A stretch of 64,000 nt of DNA from DASUNP01 sp035249305 (GCA_035249305.1 DATFGQ010000065.1:31759-95758), one strand, 5' to 3'. Positions 28,722-38,045 are shown, numbered from the stretch's first letter. Made by a program: numbers and translations. Notes: generated by a model from the sequence alone, not told the origin.

Positions 28722-29386
28722 CACACCTGCCGGAGGCCGCGCTCGACCATCTCGAAGCGCTTAGGGAAGCGCGCGGCAAGCTCCGCGCTGTGAGTCACCA
28801 CGATCATTATCGTCTGCTGCTCGGCGTGAAGATCGAGCAAGAGGGTCGCCACGCGATCGGCGGCCGAGCGGTCGAGGTTGCCCGTCGGCTCGTCGCACAG
28901 CAACAGGAGCGGCTCTCTTATCAACGCCCGCGCGAGGGCCACGCGCTGTTTCTCGCCGCCCGATAACTCCGCGGGGCGGTGGTCGAGCCGCTCGCCCAGG
29001 CCCACCTGGCTCAGCAGGTTCTTCGCGCGCTTGCCGTAATCGCCGTTAGCGGTCGTGACGAGCGTTGGCGTGAGCACGTTTTCCAGGACCGAGCATTGAG
29101 GCAGCAGGCAGTGGTCTTGAAAGATGAAACCGATCTGTTTATTCCTGAACTCGGCCAGCTCGCGCTCGGAAAGCTCGAAAGGGTTCCGCCCGTCGAGGGT
29201 CACGCTGCCGGAAGTGGGCGGCTCAAGCGCGCCCAGTATGTAGAGCAACGTGCTCTTCCCGCTGCCCGACGGACCCATGACCGCGACGGCGTCGCCGCGT
29301 TCGAGCTGGAGCGAGACGTTGTTTAGTATTTCGAGCGGCCCGCGCGGAGTCGGGTACTCTTTTTTGAGGTCTTTAACTTCGAGCAA
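28721..29386 (-). CDS. LolD/MacB-type ABC transporter ATP-binding protein
   Basis: The protein is 221 residues with a TTG start at 29386 (GAAAGG upstream; no in-frame ATG nearby fits). All ABC motifs are present: Walker A GPSGSGKST (residues about 36-44), Q-loop FQDHCLLPQ, signature LSGGEKQRVALARAL and Walker B LLLCDEPTGNLD. The NLD after Walker B and the PTPRGPLEIL opening are typical of the MacB/LolD group. It energises the FtsX-type permease encoded next. It lies 9 bases downstream of the acetamidase gene. Confidence 0.95.
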   Translation of the reverse strand: MLEVKDLKKEYPTPRGPLEILNNVSLQLERGDAVAVMGPSGSGKSTLLYILGALEPPTSGSVTLDGRNPFELSERELAEFRNKQIGFIFQDHCLLPQCSVLENVLTPTLVTTANGDYGKRAKNLLSQVGLGERLDHRPAELSGGEKQRVALARALIREPLLLLCDEPTGNLDRSAADRVATLLLDLHAEQQTIMIVVTHSAELAARFPKRFEMVERGLRQV

Positions 29387-29395
29387 GGTAGCCTT

Positions 29396-30373
29396 TCATT
29401 TGGGAAGATACTTCTTCGGGAACTTGGCGACGACCGTGTAATTAGGGTCGACCGCGTTTGCGACGCGCGTCCGCCCCGTTTGAGAAACTACCTGTAGCGC
29501 TTCCCACTTGTCGAAGCCGTACTCTTCGACGAGCCAGTTTATCAGCTCAATCTGCGCAATGCGAAAAGCGTCCATCAGAGGGCGGACGCTGCCCGTAGCC
29601 ATGATGAACTCGCTGTTTTCGATGCGCGGCCAGCGAATCTTCTTGTTCTTGATGAGGTCGAATTGAAAAGTCACGTCCATGCTCGTCTCAAGCCCCGAGC
29701 CGCAGACTTCGCCGTCGCCTTGAAGCGCATGGCCGTCGCCGAAATAAAAGAGCGCGCCGTCGTGAAAGATCGGCAGGTAGACTGTCGCGCCTTCGCACAC
29801 GTCCGAAGAATCCATGTTGCCGCCGAAATCACCTGGCCACAGCCCGCCCCATGCCTGCTCGCCGGCGGGCGCGACGGCCACGCGGCCGAGCATAGGAGCG
29901 AGCGTGACCTCAATCTTCTTCATACGGCTTTGAGGCAGCTCAAGCGTGCCGGTGTTGCGCTGGCGGTCCAGCTTCCAGATGAACCGCTTGGCGGGGATAG
30001 GGTCGTTGAGGACAGGCGTGTACTTGTCGTTCGCGAGCGCGCTGAAGTTCGGCGTGTGAGTCGAGACTGCCGTGTCGCGGTTGGGCCGCAGCTTAAGAAT
30101 CCTTACGACGAGCGTGTCGTTAGGCGTAGCGCCTTCGATGTAAAACGGCCCGACTTCGCCGGGCCACGCGCCGCCCGCGCGCTCGTACCAATCGCCCCAA
30201 AGAGAGTTCGTCTCGATGATCTCGCCGGGCTTGACGCGCAAGACGGGCTCACGCTTAGCGAAAGTCGGGTAACCGACCGTTGGCGTGAACCTCCGCGTCT
30301 GGGCCGGTACTATCGTCGATATGATCGTTATTAATAGAACGGAATAAATGACTCTGTTTTTTCGATGTTTCAT
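29396..30373 (-). CDS. Exported acetamidase/formamidase family protein
   Basis: The protein is 325 residues with a signal peptide (about residues 1-25, IVPAQ). The family pattern is clear: PGEIIETNSLWGDW, GPFYIEGATPNDTLVV, APMLGRVAVAP, WGGNMD-type GDFGGNMDSSDVCEGATVYL, LFYFGDGHALQGDGEVCG and SGLETSMDVTFQFDL. Such enzymes hydrolyse short-chain amides to acid and ammonia. FmdA itself is cytoplasmic; exported versions are common in environmental bacteria and their substrates are mostly unknown. It is probably the first gene of the operon that continues with the ABC transporter. Confidence 0.92.
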   Translation of the reverse strand: MKHRKNRVIYSVLLITIISTIVPAQTRRFTPTVGYPTFAKREPVLRVKPGEIIETNSLWGDWYERAGGAWPGEVGPFYIEGATPNDTLVVRILKLRPNRDTAVSTHTPNFSALANDKYTPVLNDPIPAKRFIWKLDRQRNTGTLELPQSRMKKIEVTLAPMLGRVAVAPAGEQAWGGLWPGDFGGNMDSSDVCEGATVYLPIFHDGALFYFGDGHALQGDGEVCGSGLETSMDVTFQFDLIKNKKIRWPRIENSEFIMATGSVRPLMDAFRIAQIELINWLVEEYGFDKWEALQVVSQTGRTRVANAVDPNYTVVAKFPKKYLPK

Positions 30374-30408
30374 AAGAGCGCTTCCTCAGTGAATCGGGTA
30401 TTCAAAGT

Positions 30409-30798
30409 TTAAGCAATCCATTTTATTCTTCTTTGTGCTGCGGCATGGATTTGCCACACATAAATATGTTCGGTCGTTACTTGAATCACTTTTCCCATGC
30501 GTTTGGACCGGGTATTGAATTCCGGATGCCGCAAGAGGCGGCGTATGAAAAATGCCGTCTCGTTTTCCCTAATATCGAGGTGAACCAGGCAATAGTTCGC
30601 GTTGCAAAGGCGTCTATAAAAGAAATCTCGATCATGACTAAAGAAAGTAGCCTGGCGCGTATGATGCAGGAAACTTATAATTTCAGGGTCTGTCATTCCC
30701 TGCCGACCGATTTCGGAGCCAACCTGTCGTACTCGAATTCTCCACCCCTCTAACAACTGTCGTTGACTGAAAACGATATTCTCATCCAGAATAATCAC
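30409..30798 (-). CDS. DUF5615 PIN-like toxin
   Basis: The protein is 129 residues. It opens MIILDENIVFSQ, the first acidic strand of the DUF5615/Mut7-C-type PIN fold, and has a second acidic site SHDRDFF in the middle. Family members are predicted RNases and pair with DUF433 proteins. It lies 84 bases downstream of a DUF433 gene. Its base composition is more AT-rich than the surrounding genes, as expected of a mobile toxin-antitoxin cassette. Function as a toxin is inferred from family and context. Confidence 0.8.
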   Translation of the reverse strand: MIILDENIVFSQRQLLEGWRIRVRQVGSEIGRQGMTDPEIISFLHHTRQATFFSHDRDFFYRRLCNANYCLVHLDIRENETAFFIRRLLRHPEFNTRSKRMGKVIQVTTEHIYVWQIHAAAQRRIKWIA

Positions 30799-30882
30799 TC
30801 AAAAGGTTCCCGATACAGTTAATGATCTGGGGATTCTCTTGCTGATCTTCTGAATTCGATGGTGATGCTCTTTAAGAGTGCC

Positions 30883-31128
30883 TCAACTAGCTTTCTTTTT
30901 GATGGAAGCCCTGGCCGTAAAGCTTTCAGATGCCAGCAACACTGCCTCTGAGATCGCCTCTTTAGTTATGCTCCCTCTCCATTCCTCAATTATTTTGTTC
31001 CAGCTCATCCCCTGAGCTACCATCTCAAGCACGTCTTTTACAAAGATGCGAGTCCCCTTGAAGGTTGGCTTACCATGACATATTTCCGGGTCGGCTACGA
31101 TGTATTTTCCCAGCTCTCTGGCCTTCAT
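30883..31128 (-). CDS. DUF433 antitoxin-like protein
   Basis: This 81-residue protein contains IVADPEICHGKPTFKGTRIFVKDV (in two parts, IVADPEICHGKP and TFKGTRIFVKDV), the hallmark of DUF433, a small winged or homeodomain-like helix-turn-helix family. It would bind and neutralise the PIN-like partner and repress its own promoter. AGAGGTC precedes the ATG. It lies 16 bases downstream of the glycosyltransferase gene, so it may be read through from that operon as well as from its own promoter. Confidence 0.88.
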   Translation of the reverse strand: MKARELGKYIVADPEICHGKPTFKGTRIFVKDVLEMVAQGMSWNKIIEEWRGSITKEAISEAVLLASESFTARASIKKKAS

Positions 31129-31144
31129 AATATGACCTCTTATC

Positions 31145-32476
31145 CTACGTCATCTCGATTGCCGCTGCTTCGGCCCTTTTCTGTGATGCTCTATTATTTA
31201 GAGTATCATAAACCTTGAGAGTTCGGTCGGCCATGCTGGCGACGCTGTAGAATCGGCGCACTCGCTCCGCCCCGGTCAGGCCCATCTCTTCAGCGGCATG
31301 CGGGTTCTCGAAGATGTGATACAGCCCGTCGGCGAGTCGCTCCGGGTCGTCGGGCTCGACCAGCACCCCGCCCATCGTCTTTTCGATCATCTCCTTGAAT
31401 GTGCCGCGCCGCGGCTGCACGACCGGCACGCCGCAGGCCATCGCTTCTAGCAGGAAGAGCCCCTTAGGCTCGTCAACCGTCGTCGGCACGGAGAGCACGT
31501 CGAGGCTCTTAAGAAAATCGATCTTCTGCTTGCGGTCGACCACGCCCAGGTAATGAAACTCCTCGCCAAGCCCCCAGCTCTTCATCTGCTGCTCGATGCC
31601 GCCGAGGTACGCCCGGTGCTCGGGCGCGAGATAGCCCGCCACCTCAAGGCTCGCGTTTGGAATCTTGCCCTGCTCGCGTAATCTCCGATACGCGTCACAC
31701 AGAACGTGCAATCCCTTTTCGGGAGCGACGCGGGCGAAATACCCTACCTTGAACCTGTCGCCCCTCGGGCGCGGCTCGGCCGCGTAGCCGTCAAGGTTGA
31801 TCCCGAGCGGGACGACGTGAATCTTCCCTTCGGGGATGTCGAGATACCGCGACATGAACTCGACGTAGTATTCGCTCACGGCGATGAAAGCGTCTACGGC
31901 TTCGACTTTGCTCTTTATCAGATCGAGCGCCGTCGAGCGGTGCGGCTCCGGCAGCCCTTCCAAAAACAGATCTTCACCCTGGAGCGTGCAGACTACGGGA
32001 ACATTGAGCGCCCTTTTTATCGGCTCGGCCAGGCTGATCAAAAGCGAGTTCGGCAGGTTGACCACGTCGGGCGGCGTTTCGCCCTTTAGCCAGTGAATGA
32101 GCTTTAACAGCTCTTTCCGCTGGTTGCCGTCTTCGCCCTTTAGCATAGAGACGGTGAGATCGGCCAACGCATTCGGCTCGACCTGAATCGAGCTTCGCGA
32201 CGCGAGCTTTAAGGCGAGCTTCGAATCCCACAGCCGGTCCACGAGCCAGGGCGTCTTTCTGAAAAGCGCGGAGTGTTGTTCGAGGTAGACGCTTATGCCG
32301 CCGAAAAAGACCTTCTCCTGGCTGACGTTCTCCTCGTCGGTGAGCGTGGGGGTGTAGAGCGGCAGGAGCATAACGTCATGCCCCCTCGCGATAAGCTCGG
32401 CCGCCAGCGCGTTGTCTCTCAAACAACTGCCGCAGTACATCCCCGCCGCGCCGGCCGTGATGTGAAGTATCTTCAT
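31145..32476 (-). CDS. GT4 family glycosyltransferase
   Basis: The protein is 443 residues with a GT-B fold. The N-terminal domain opens MKILHITAGAAGMYCGSCLR, with the glycine-rich acceptor loop. The C-terminal domain has GYFARVAPEKGLHVLCDAYR and the GT4 donor-site region FLLEAMACGVPVVQPRRGTFKEMI (given as FLLEAMACGVPVVQ and RRGTFKEMI), which includes the E-x7-E motif. No membrane span. The start lies one base after the stop of the aldehyde dehydrogenase gene, so they are coupled. It would transfer a sugar from a nucleotide sugar; the acceptor is unknown, but the operon hints at a lipid or aldehyde-derived acceptor. Confidence 0.92.
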   Translation of the reverse strand: MKILHITAGAAGMYCGSCLRDNALAAELIARGHDVMLLPLYTPTLTDEENVSQEKVFFGGISVYLEQHSALFRKTPWLVDRLWDSKLALKLASRSSIQVEPNALADLTVSMLKGEDGNQRKELLKLIHWLKGETPPDVVNLPNSLLISLAEPIKRALNVPVVCTLQGEDLFLEGLPEPHRSTALDLIKSKVEAVDAFIAVSEYYVEFMSRYLDIPEGKIHVVPLGINLDGYAAEPRPRGDRFKVGYFARVAPEKGLHVLCDAYRRLREQGKIPNASLEVAGYLAPEHRAYLGGIEQQMKSWGLGEEFHYLGVVDRKQKIDFLKSLDVLSVPTTVDEPKGLFLLEAMACGVPVVQPRRGTFKEMIEKTMGGVLVEPDDPERLADGLYHIFENPHAAEEMGLTGAERVRRFYSVASMADRTLKVYDTLNNRASQKRAEAAAIEMT

Positions 32477-32477
32477 G

Positions 32478-33905
32478 CTATGTGCCTACAGCCTTCTGGA
32501 AAGCCCTGCGCGCGTAGAGGTGCTCGAAGAGATTCCCCTCGTGCGGCTGGTCCCAGACTATTTGATTAGTGGGGATCGCGCCGAGATTCAAACGGTCTAC
32601 GTGTGACGACGAAACCAGCCTTCGTATCAACTCCTGGTCCCTGGTTATCGCCGTCACCACGAGCGTCGGCCCCAGCTTTTCAGGTATGTCGGCCTGCGGG
32701 ATCTCGACCACGCTCGCGAACGGGAAGAGGAATTCGCGGTTTGCGAGCGTGTGTTCGAAGCTTTCGCAATGAACCACGGTCGGCAGCAGGTAAGTGCAGT
32801 CCTCCCACGTGACGAGCCTCTGGCCAGCCCTGTACTGCGAGGTGACGTCGCGAGCGCCCGGCTCGGCGAGCCCTTGATCGATCATCTGCGAGATTCGCGT
32901 AGCCACGCCCGCGTCGGCGAACGGGGCGAGTTGCGCTCTCTCATCTTCGGCGAGACGGGGCGCGACTTCGGCAAGCCTCCGGGCGAGCGCGTCGGCGATC
33001 TCTATTGCATGAGCAGGCGCCCACACGCCCGACGCGTTCACGCAAGACCGCCCGCCGTTTTCAACGATCGACGTAACGATCACGTCAAGGTACTTCTCCC
33101 AATCTTCGATGAGGTCTTCGCCTATGACTACCTTGCTGTAGCCCGGCCCATGAAGCTCGACGCGCGGGTCGCCTTTAAAGACGCCGACCGACGAGGCGTC
33201 GCCAAAGAGCATCCCCCGCCCGCAAGCGCGCAGGATCTCCCCGGCCCCCGCGTGGCTCGTCGGGTAGTAGCTGAAGGCTTCGCGCGGGCACCCCGCGCTG
33301 ATGAAAGCCTGCGCGATGCGGTAAGGCGTCCACGGCTCCGCGCCGCCTGGTTTTAATACCAGAGGCGTTTTCAAAGCTATGGCGGGCACCCAGAGCGAGT
33401 GAACGCCCGGAGAGTTGCTCGGCAGCACGACGCCGAGTGACTCGGTGCGCGGGAAGAAGCTGAGCGCCTGCCCCTTCAGCTCGCCGAAGCCGCGGTCTAG
33501 TATGCCGAGGTCGAGGTTGCGGGTCAGCCCGTTTAAGACCGACTGCATGTTGCGCATGACGCTCTCGATCTTCGCCATGTTCCTTCTCGCGAGAACGTGC
33601 GGCAGCCCCGTGGTCGCCGAAACCTGTTCTACGTAATCCTGCGGCGACTGGACCGTGTCGCCGAGCGGGAGATCACCTTTAGCGAAATGGTCGGCGGCGC
33701 GCGCAGCGATCTCTATTAGATCGGCGGACGAGAAGGCTTCGAGCGCGCGCTTGGCCGTCGCTTGATCGAGAAGGTCGCGGCGGATGAGACCGTTGTTGGC
33801 CTGGCTGATCTCGACGAACGGCTCGCGCGTCCGGTGATGAGGCGCCGTGACAACGTCCAGGCTCTTATATGGCTCGCCCTTGCGCAGTATCGGTATGTGA
33901 AGCAT
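32478..33905 (-). CDS. Aldehyde dehydrogenase / LuxC-like acyl reductase
   Basis: The protein is 475 residues from the ATG at 33903-33905 (AAAGAG upstream; the GTG two codons earlier is possible). The aldehyde-dehydrogenase fold shows in LGVVLPSNSPGVHSLWVP (cofactor strand), LVLKPGGAEPWTPYRIA and the catalytic Cys in NGGRSCVNASG, about residue 287. The short N-terminal part and low similarity to classic ALDHs fit the LuxC/acyl-CoA reductase group, which reduces activated acids to aldehydes. The neighbouring LuxE-like enzyme supports this: one activates the acid, the other reduces it. The substrate is not known. Confidence 0.88.
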   Translation of the reverse strand: MLHIPILRKGEPYKSLDVVTAPHHRTREPFVEISQANNGLIRRDLLDQATAKRALEAFSSADLIEIAARAADHFAKGDLPLGDTVQSPQDYVEQVSATTGLPHVLARRNMAKIESVMRNMQSVLNGLTRNLDLGILDRGFGELKGQALSFFPRTESLGVVLPSNSPGVHSLWVPAIALKTPLVLKPGGAEPWTPYRIAQAFISAGCPREAFSYYPTSHAGAGEILRACGRGMLFGDASSVGVFKGDPRVELHGPGYSKVVIGEDLIEDWEKYLDVIVTSIVENGGRSCVNASGVWAPAHAIEIADALARRLAEVAPRLAEDERAQLAPFADAGVATRISQMIDQGLAEPGARDVTSQYRAGQRLVTWEDCTYLLPTVVHCESFEHTLANREFLFPFASVVEIPQADIPEKLGPTLVVTAITRDQELIRRLVSSSHVDRLNLGAIPTNQIVWDQPHEGNLFEHLYARRAFQKAVGT

Positions 33906-33977
33906 AAGCACTCTTTAATCTCAAATATCAAATTTGCATGGCGGATGATGCGCTTACGCGCGCCGCGATTTGAAATC

Positions 33978-35069
<1,092 letters not shown>

Positions 35070-35129
35070 AGTTCTCCCTGCCGTTTTTCAAGTTATACGT
35101 CTTAGCCACTGATTTGTTGCCACGACATT

Positions 35130-35588
35130 TTACACTTCGCCGATGTCTTCGTTCCAGACCGCGGGGTTTGCCGTGACGTAATCCCTGAGCATATCGATAC
35201 AGACCTGAGAGTTGAGGTCTATTACTTCAACGCCGTTTTCGCGGAGCCAATCGATCCCGCCCGAGAAGTTGACCGATTCGCCGACAACGACCGTGCCTAT
35301 TTTGAACTGGCGGACGAGGCCGCTGCAATACCAGCAGGGGGCGAGCGTCGTCACCATTATCGTCCGCCGGTAAGAGGACTGGCGTCCGGCCTTGCGAAAG
35401 GCGTCGGTCTCGCCGTGAATCGAAGGGTCGCCTTCCTGCACGCGGCGGTTATGGCCGCTGCCGAGGAGCTTTCCGCCGCGGTCAAACAGCGCCGCGCCTA
35501 TCGGTATCCCGCCCTCGGCCAGCCCGCGCCGCGCCTCTTCGATCGCGACCTCCAACATCGCCGCGTAGTCCGGTTTCTCTTCCGTCAT
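35130..35588 (-). CDS. Yeast-type cytosine deaminase / nucleoside deaminase
   Basis: The protein is 152 residues from the ATG at 35586-35588, with AAAGGTG upstream; it shares one base with the selD stop. Zinc-site motifs are HGE (H58, E60) and PCWYC (C85, C88), at nearly the same places as in yeast cytosine deaminase Fcy1 (H62, E64, C91, C94). Other shared parts are EGGIPIGAALF, GSGHNRR and the C-terminal NEDIGE. It would turn cytosine into uracil and ammonia. Why it sits in an operon with SelD, LuxE- and LuxC-like enzymes is unclear; an unusual base-like substrate is possible. Confidence 0.9.
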   Translation of the reverse strand: MTEEKPDYAAMLEVAIEEARRGLAEGGIPIGAALFDRGGKLLGSGHNRRVQEGDPSIHGETDAFRKAGRQSSYRRTIMVTTLAPCWYCSGLVRQFKIGTVVVGESVNFSGGIDWLRENGVEVIDLNSQVCIDMLRDYVTANPAVWNEDIGEV

Positions 35589-36619
35589 CAAATCACCTTT
35601 ATCGAGTGCGCGCCGCGCTCCAGCACGCGGCCTATGATGTCTGCCTGCGCGTAGTCTTCCCGCAACCGCGCGAGCATCTCTTCGGCGCGGTCGGCGGCGA
35701 TGGAGATCAGAATGCCCCCGGCCGTCTGCGGGTCATAAAGCAGGCTGCGCATCTGTTTATTCACGCGCTCGGCGATCTCTATGTCCTCGCCCACGTAATC
35801 GCGGTTCGTGCGGTCGCCGCTCGTGAGCATCCCTTGAGCGGCAAGCTCCGTCGCGCCCGCGAGCCGCGGCACGCGATCCGAATCGATCTCGATTGTGACC
35901 AGGCTCGCGCGAGCCATCTCCCAGGCGTGTCCCAGAAGCCCGAAGCCCGTCACGTCCGTAGCGCCTTTCACATCATAATCACGCATGGCCTCGGCGGCTT
36001 CGCGCCCGGCCGTCAGCATCGTGGCGATCGAGGCCCGCGCGGTCGCCTCGTCGGCCTTTTCAAACTTAATGCCCGTCGAGATGACTCCCGTGCCGATGGG
36101 CTTGGTCAGAATTAATTGGTCGCCGGGGCGGGCGCCCGCGTTGGTAGCGACTTTCGCGGGGTCTATGGTCCCCGTCACGGCGTAGCCGAACATGATCTGC
36201 TGGTTGTCGACGCTGTGACCGCCGAGCAGTGCGACTTTATACTCAGTGAGAATGCTCAACCCGCCGCGCATGATCTCGGAGAGTATTTGAAAATCGACTC
36301 CCTTTTTCGGGAAGCAGGTTATCGCGAGCGCCGTGAGCGGCGTGCCGCCCATCGCCCACACGTCGTTGATAGAGTTGAGCGCGGCTATACGCCCGTAATC
36401 GAACGGGTCGTCGACGATGGGAGTGAAGAAATCGACGGTCTGAACCAGCGCGAGGTCGTCGCGGAGACGGTATACCCCTGCGTCGTCGGCCTTGTCGTAA
36501 CCGACAATCAGATTAGGGTCGGCGGGTTGTCGTGGTAGGTCGCCCAGCACCTGGGCGAGCGCGCTCGGCGTAAGCTTAGCCGCTCAACCGGCGCACGAAA
36601 CCATCTCCGTTAATCTCAT
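35588..36619 (-). CDS. selD: Selenide, water dikinase with selenocysteine (Sec12 at UGA)
   Basis: The simple ORF starts only at 36550, but reading back to the ATG at 36617-36619 (GGAGG 5 bases upstream) gives MRLTEMVSCAG, then UGA (36584-36586), then AAKLTPSALAQVLGDLP, in frame with the ORF. In E. coli SelD the same place reads GAGCGCK, with catalytic Cys17 and Lys20. Here the UGA falls on the Cys17 place and Lys15 on the Lys20 place, so UGA is read as Sec. The rest is normal: LVQTVDFFTPIVDDPF, AALNSINDVWAMGGTP, GGHSVDN, TDVTGFGLLGHAWEM and LLYDPQTAGGIL. The enzyme makes selenophosphate from selenide and ATP. A hairpin that could be a bacterial SECIS follows the UGA. First gene of a five-gene operon. 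Length about 343 residues, as usual. Confidence 0.93.
36540..36558 (-). promoter_or_regulatory. Candidate bacterial SECIS hairpin in selD
   Basis: In the mRNA, UCGCCCAG and CUGGGCGA pair around a GUG triloop (8 base pairs). The loop begins 34 bases after the last base of the UGA, and its first base is G. Published bacterial SECIS rules as I recall them (loop 16-37 bases after UGA, G among the first loop bases) are met. A second palindrome, CGAGCGCGCUCG, lies between the UGA and this stem and could compete. The fold is judged by eye only. Confidence 0.6.
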
Positions 36620-36733
36620 CGTTTCCTCCGATTTCAGGGTAACAATCGCCAAATCGAATTACAAACGAAAGCAACTCTATCCCGACAGTCGCATCCAAGT
36701 GATCGCCTGCAATTCGGCTTGGGAGGAGCACAG

Positions 36734-37489
36734 ATGCTCGACTCGCTTAAATCATGGCACGCCTATTTCACAAAGAACCGCGCAAAACCGACAGAGATCA
36801 ACTGGGACGCTCCCGACTCGCTAACGGCGGACGAAAGAATTTGCATCAAAGATTCGATAGCCGCCTTCCAGCTCGGTGAATACTCGGAGGGGAAGGGCCT
36901 GATGAAGGCGGCCGGCGCGTACGCCGCGAGATCGGGCGACGATCTGCTGGTCCCGATAACGAAACTCTTCATAGCCGAGGAGCAGAACCACGCGCTCCTT
37001 TTGAAGAGCTTTATGAATATCCATGACATCCCGCTGATGAAAAAGAACTGGACCGACGACGTATTCCGCCGGATGAGGAAGAACGTCGGCTACGAGCTTT
37101 CGATAACCGTCCTCATCATGGCCGAGATAATCTCGCTGGTCTACTACAGGGCCTTGAGGCGTGCTACGAATTCAAAGCTGCTCCGGGCGATCTGCGACAA
37201 GATACTTTCCGACGAGGCGGCCCACGTAAGGTACGAATCGGAAGTCATCGATCACATCAGGTCTTCAAAACCTGCTGCGGCAAGGTGGGCCACGGAGTCT
37301 CTTCACAGGTTCTTATTCTTCGGCACGACGATCGTCGTCTATCTCAATCACAAGCGCGTGTTGAACCGTGGCGGGTGCGGGTTCTACGACTTTTGCGCCG
37401 CATGCTGGGCGGAGTTCTCAATCATAGGGGAAGGCCGCGCCCAAAAGCGGCTGCCCGCCGAGGCTACGGTAGAAAGCGTAAACCGTTAG
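36734..37489 (+). CDS. Ferritin-like diiron protein
   Basis: The protein is 251 residues from the ATG at 36734, with GGAGGAGCACAG upstream. It has a four-helix pattern with metal-ligand motifs E83-x-x-H86 (AEEQNHA), E131 (MAEIIS) and E161-x-x-H164 (SDEAAHVRYE), plus a likely first Glu in FQLGEYSEG. This is the layout of ferritin-like/rubrerythrin-type diiron carboxylate proteins. A hydrophobic stretch (FLFFGTTIVVYL) and a Cys-containing tail (GGCGFYDFCAACW) follow. It may be an oxidase or desaturase-like enzyme rather than iron storage. It is divergent from the selD operon, and its 3' end overlaps a kinase pseudogene on the other strand. Confidence 0.8.
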   Translation: MLDSLKSWHAYFTKNRAKPTEINWDAPDSLTADERICIKDSIAAFQLGEYSEGKGLMKAAGAYAARSGDDLLVPITKLFIAEEQNHALLLKSFMNIHDIPLMKKNWTDDVFRRMRKNVGYELSITVLIMAEIISLVYYRALRRATNSKLLRAICDKILSDEAAHVRYESEVIDHIRSSKPAAARWATESLHRFLFFGTTIVVYLNHKRVLNRGGCGFYDFCAACWAEFSIIGEGRAQKRLPAEATVESVNR

Positions 37490-37677
37490 CGCGAGCAGGA
37501 TGACGAGGTTGAGCACGGTGCCCGCGACGTGCCACGAGCTCAACTGCGACGACAAGGGGAAGAAGATGTAGAAGCGCCAGAAGAGGCTTCGTCCAAAAAC
37601 CGCGCGCTCTCTTCGGGCGTGCGTTGGATGGCTGCTTCGAACAGCTCCTCGATTCTTTTCCAGCGTTCCGGGGTCAT
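37418..37677 (-). pseudogene. Remnant of a Ser/Thr protein kinase-type gene (N- and C-termini only)
   Basis: Minus-strand reading from the ATG at 37675-37677 gives MTPERWKRIEELFEAAIQRT and PEESARFLDEA, the standard beginning of acidobacterial Ser/Thr kinases. In a different frame just after it come FWRFYIFFPLSSQL, VLNLVILLALTVYAFYRSLG and GQPLLGAAFPYD followed by a stop, the standard membrane C-terminus seen in that family. The whole kinase domain and much of the rest are gone and the two ends are out of frame, so this is a deletion remnant. The tail overlaps the end of the ferritin-like gene. The family call is from memory of typical sequences. Confidence 0.7.
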
Positions 37678-37751
37678 AAGCGTTCGCTACGGGATGAGAG
37701 ATTATTCGGTCGCGCGGTTCGAGTCAATCCTCGGATGGTCCTTTCACTAAA

Positions 37752-38045
37752 AGGGTGTCTGAAAAGTCCCCGAAGGCGCGAATCAGTAGGAAGCCTCGAA
37801 GAGGCAAGATTCAAGCCCGGCGCATCGCGGGATGAGCTAATCGTTAGGAAGCCCCGTAGGGGCGATATTCAATAGCCAGGGGCAACGCCCCTGGACACGG
37901 GTTGTCATTATTACAAGCCCTGAAAGGGCGGTATAAGTATCGCGCCCTTTCAGGGCTTCGTCTCGTATGACGCATGACCCGGCGCGTTGCGCCGGGCTAT
38001 TGAATAAAGCCCTTTCAGGGCTTTTTCACACTTCTCAGACGCCCT
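37752..38045. repeat. MITE-like short-hairpin array with terminal inverted repeats, copy 2
   Basis: This 294-base element starts AGGGTGTCTGAAAAGT and ends ACTTCTCAGACGCCCT; the ends pair with 14 of 16 matches. Inside are hairpins: GCCTCGAAGAGGC, GCCCCGTAGGGGC, CCAGGGGC-aa-CGCCCCTGG, a long stem AAGCCCTGAAAGGGCG with CGCCCTTTCAGGGCTT, CCCGGCGC-gtt-GCGCCGGG and AAAGCCCTTTCAGGGCTTT, separated by ATTCAATAGC-type linkers. No coding sequence. It lies upstream of the transglutaminase gene and next to the kinase remnant. Confidence 0.85.

Noticed and set aside
35588..36550. SelD starting at the GTG at 36550
   Set aside because: This would remove the conserved N-terminus with the catalytic Sec/Cys and Lys, while a full start with GGAGG lies upstream through an in-frame UGA.
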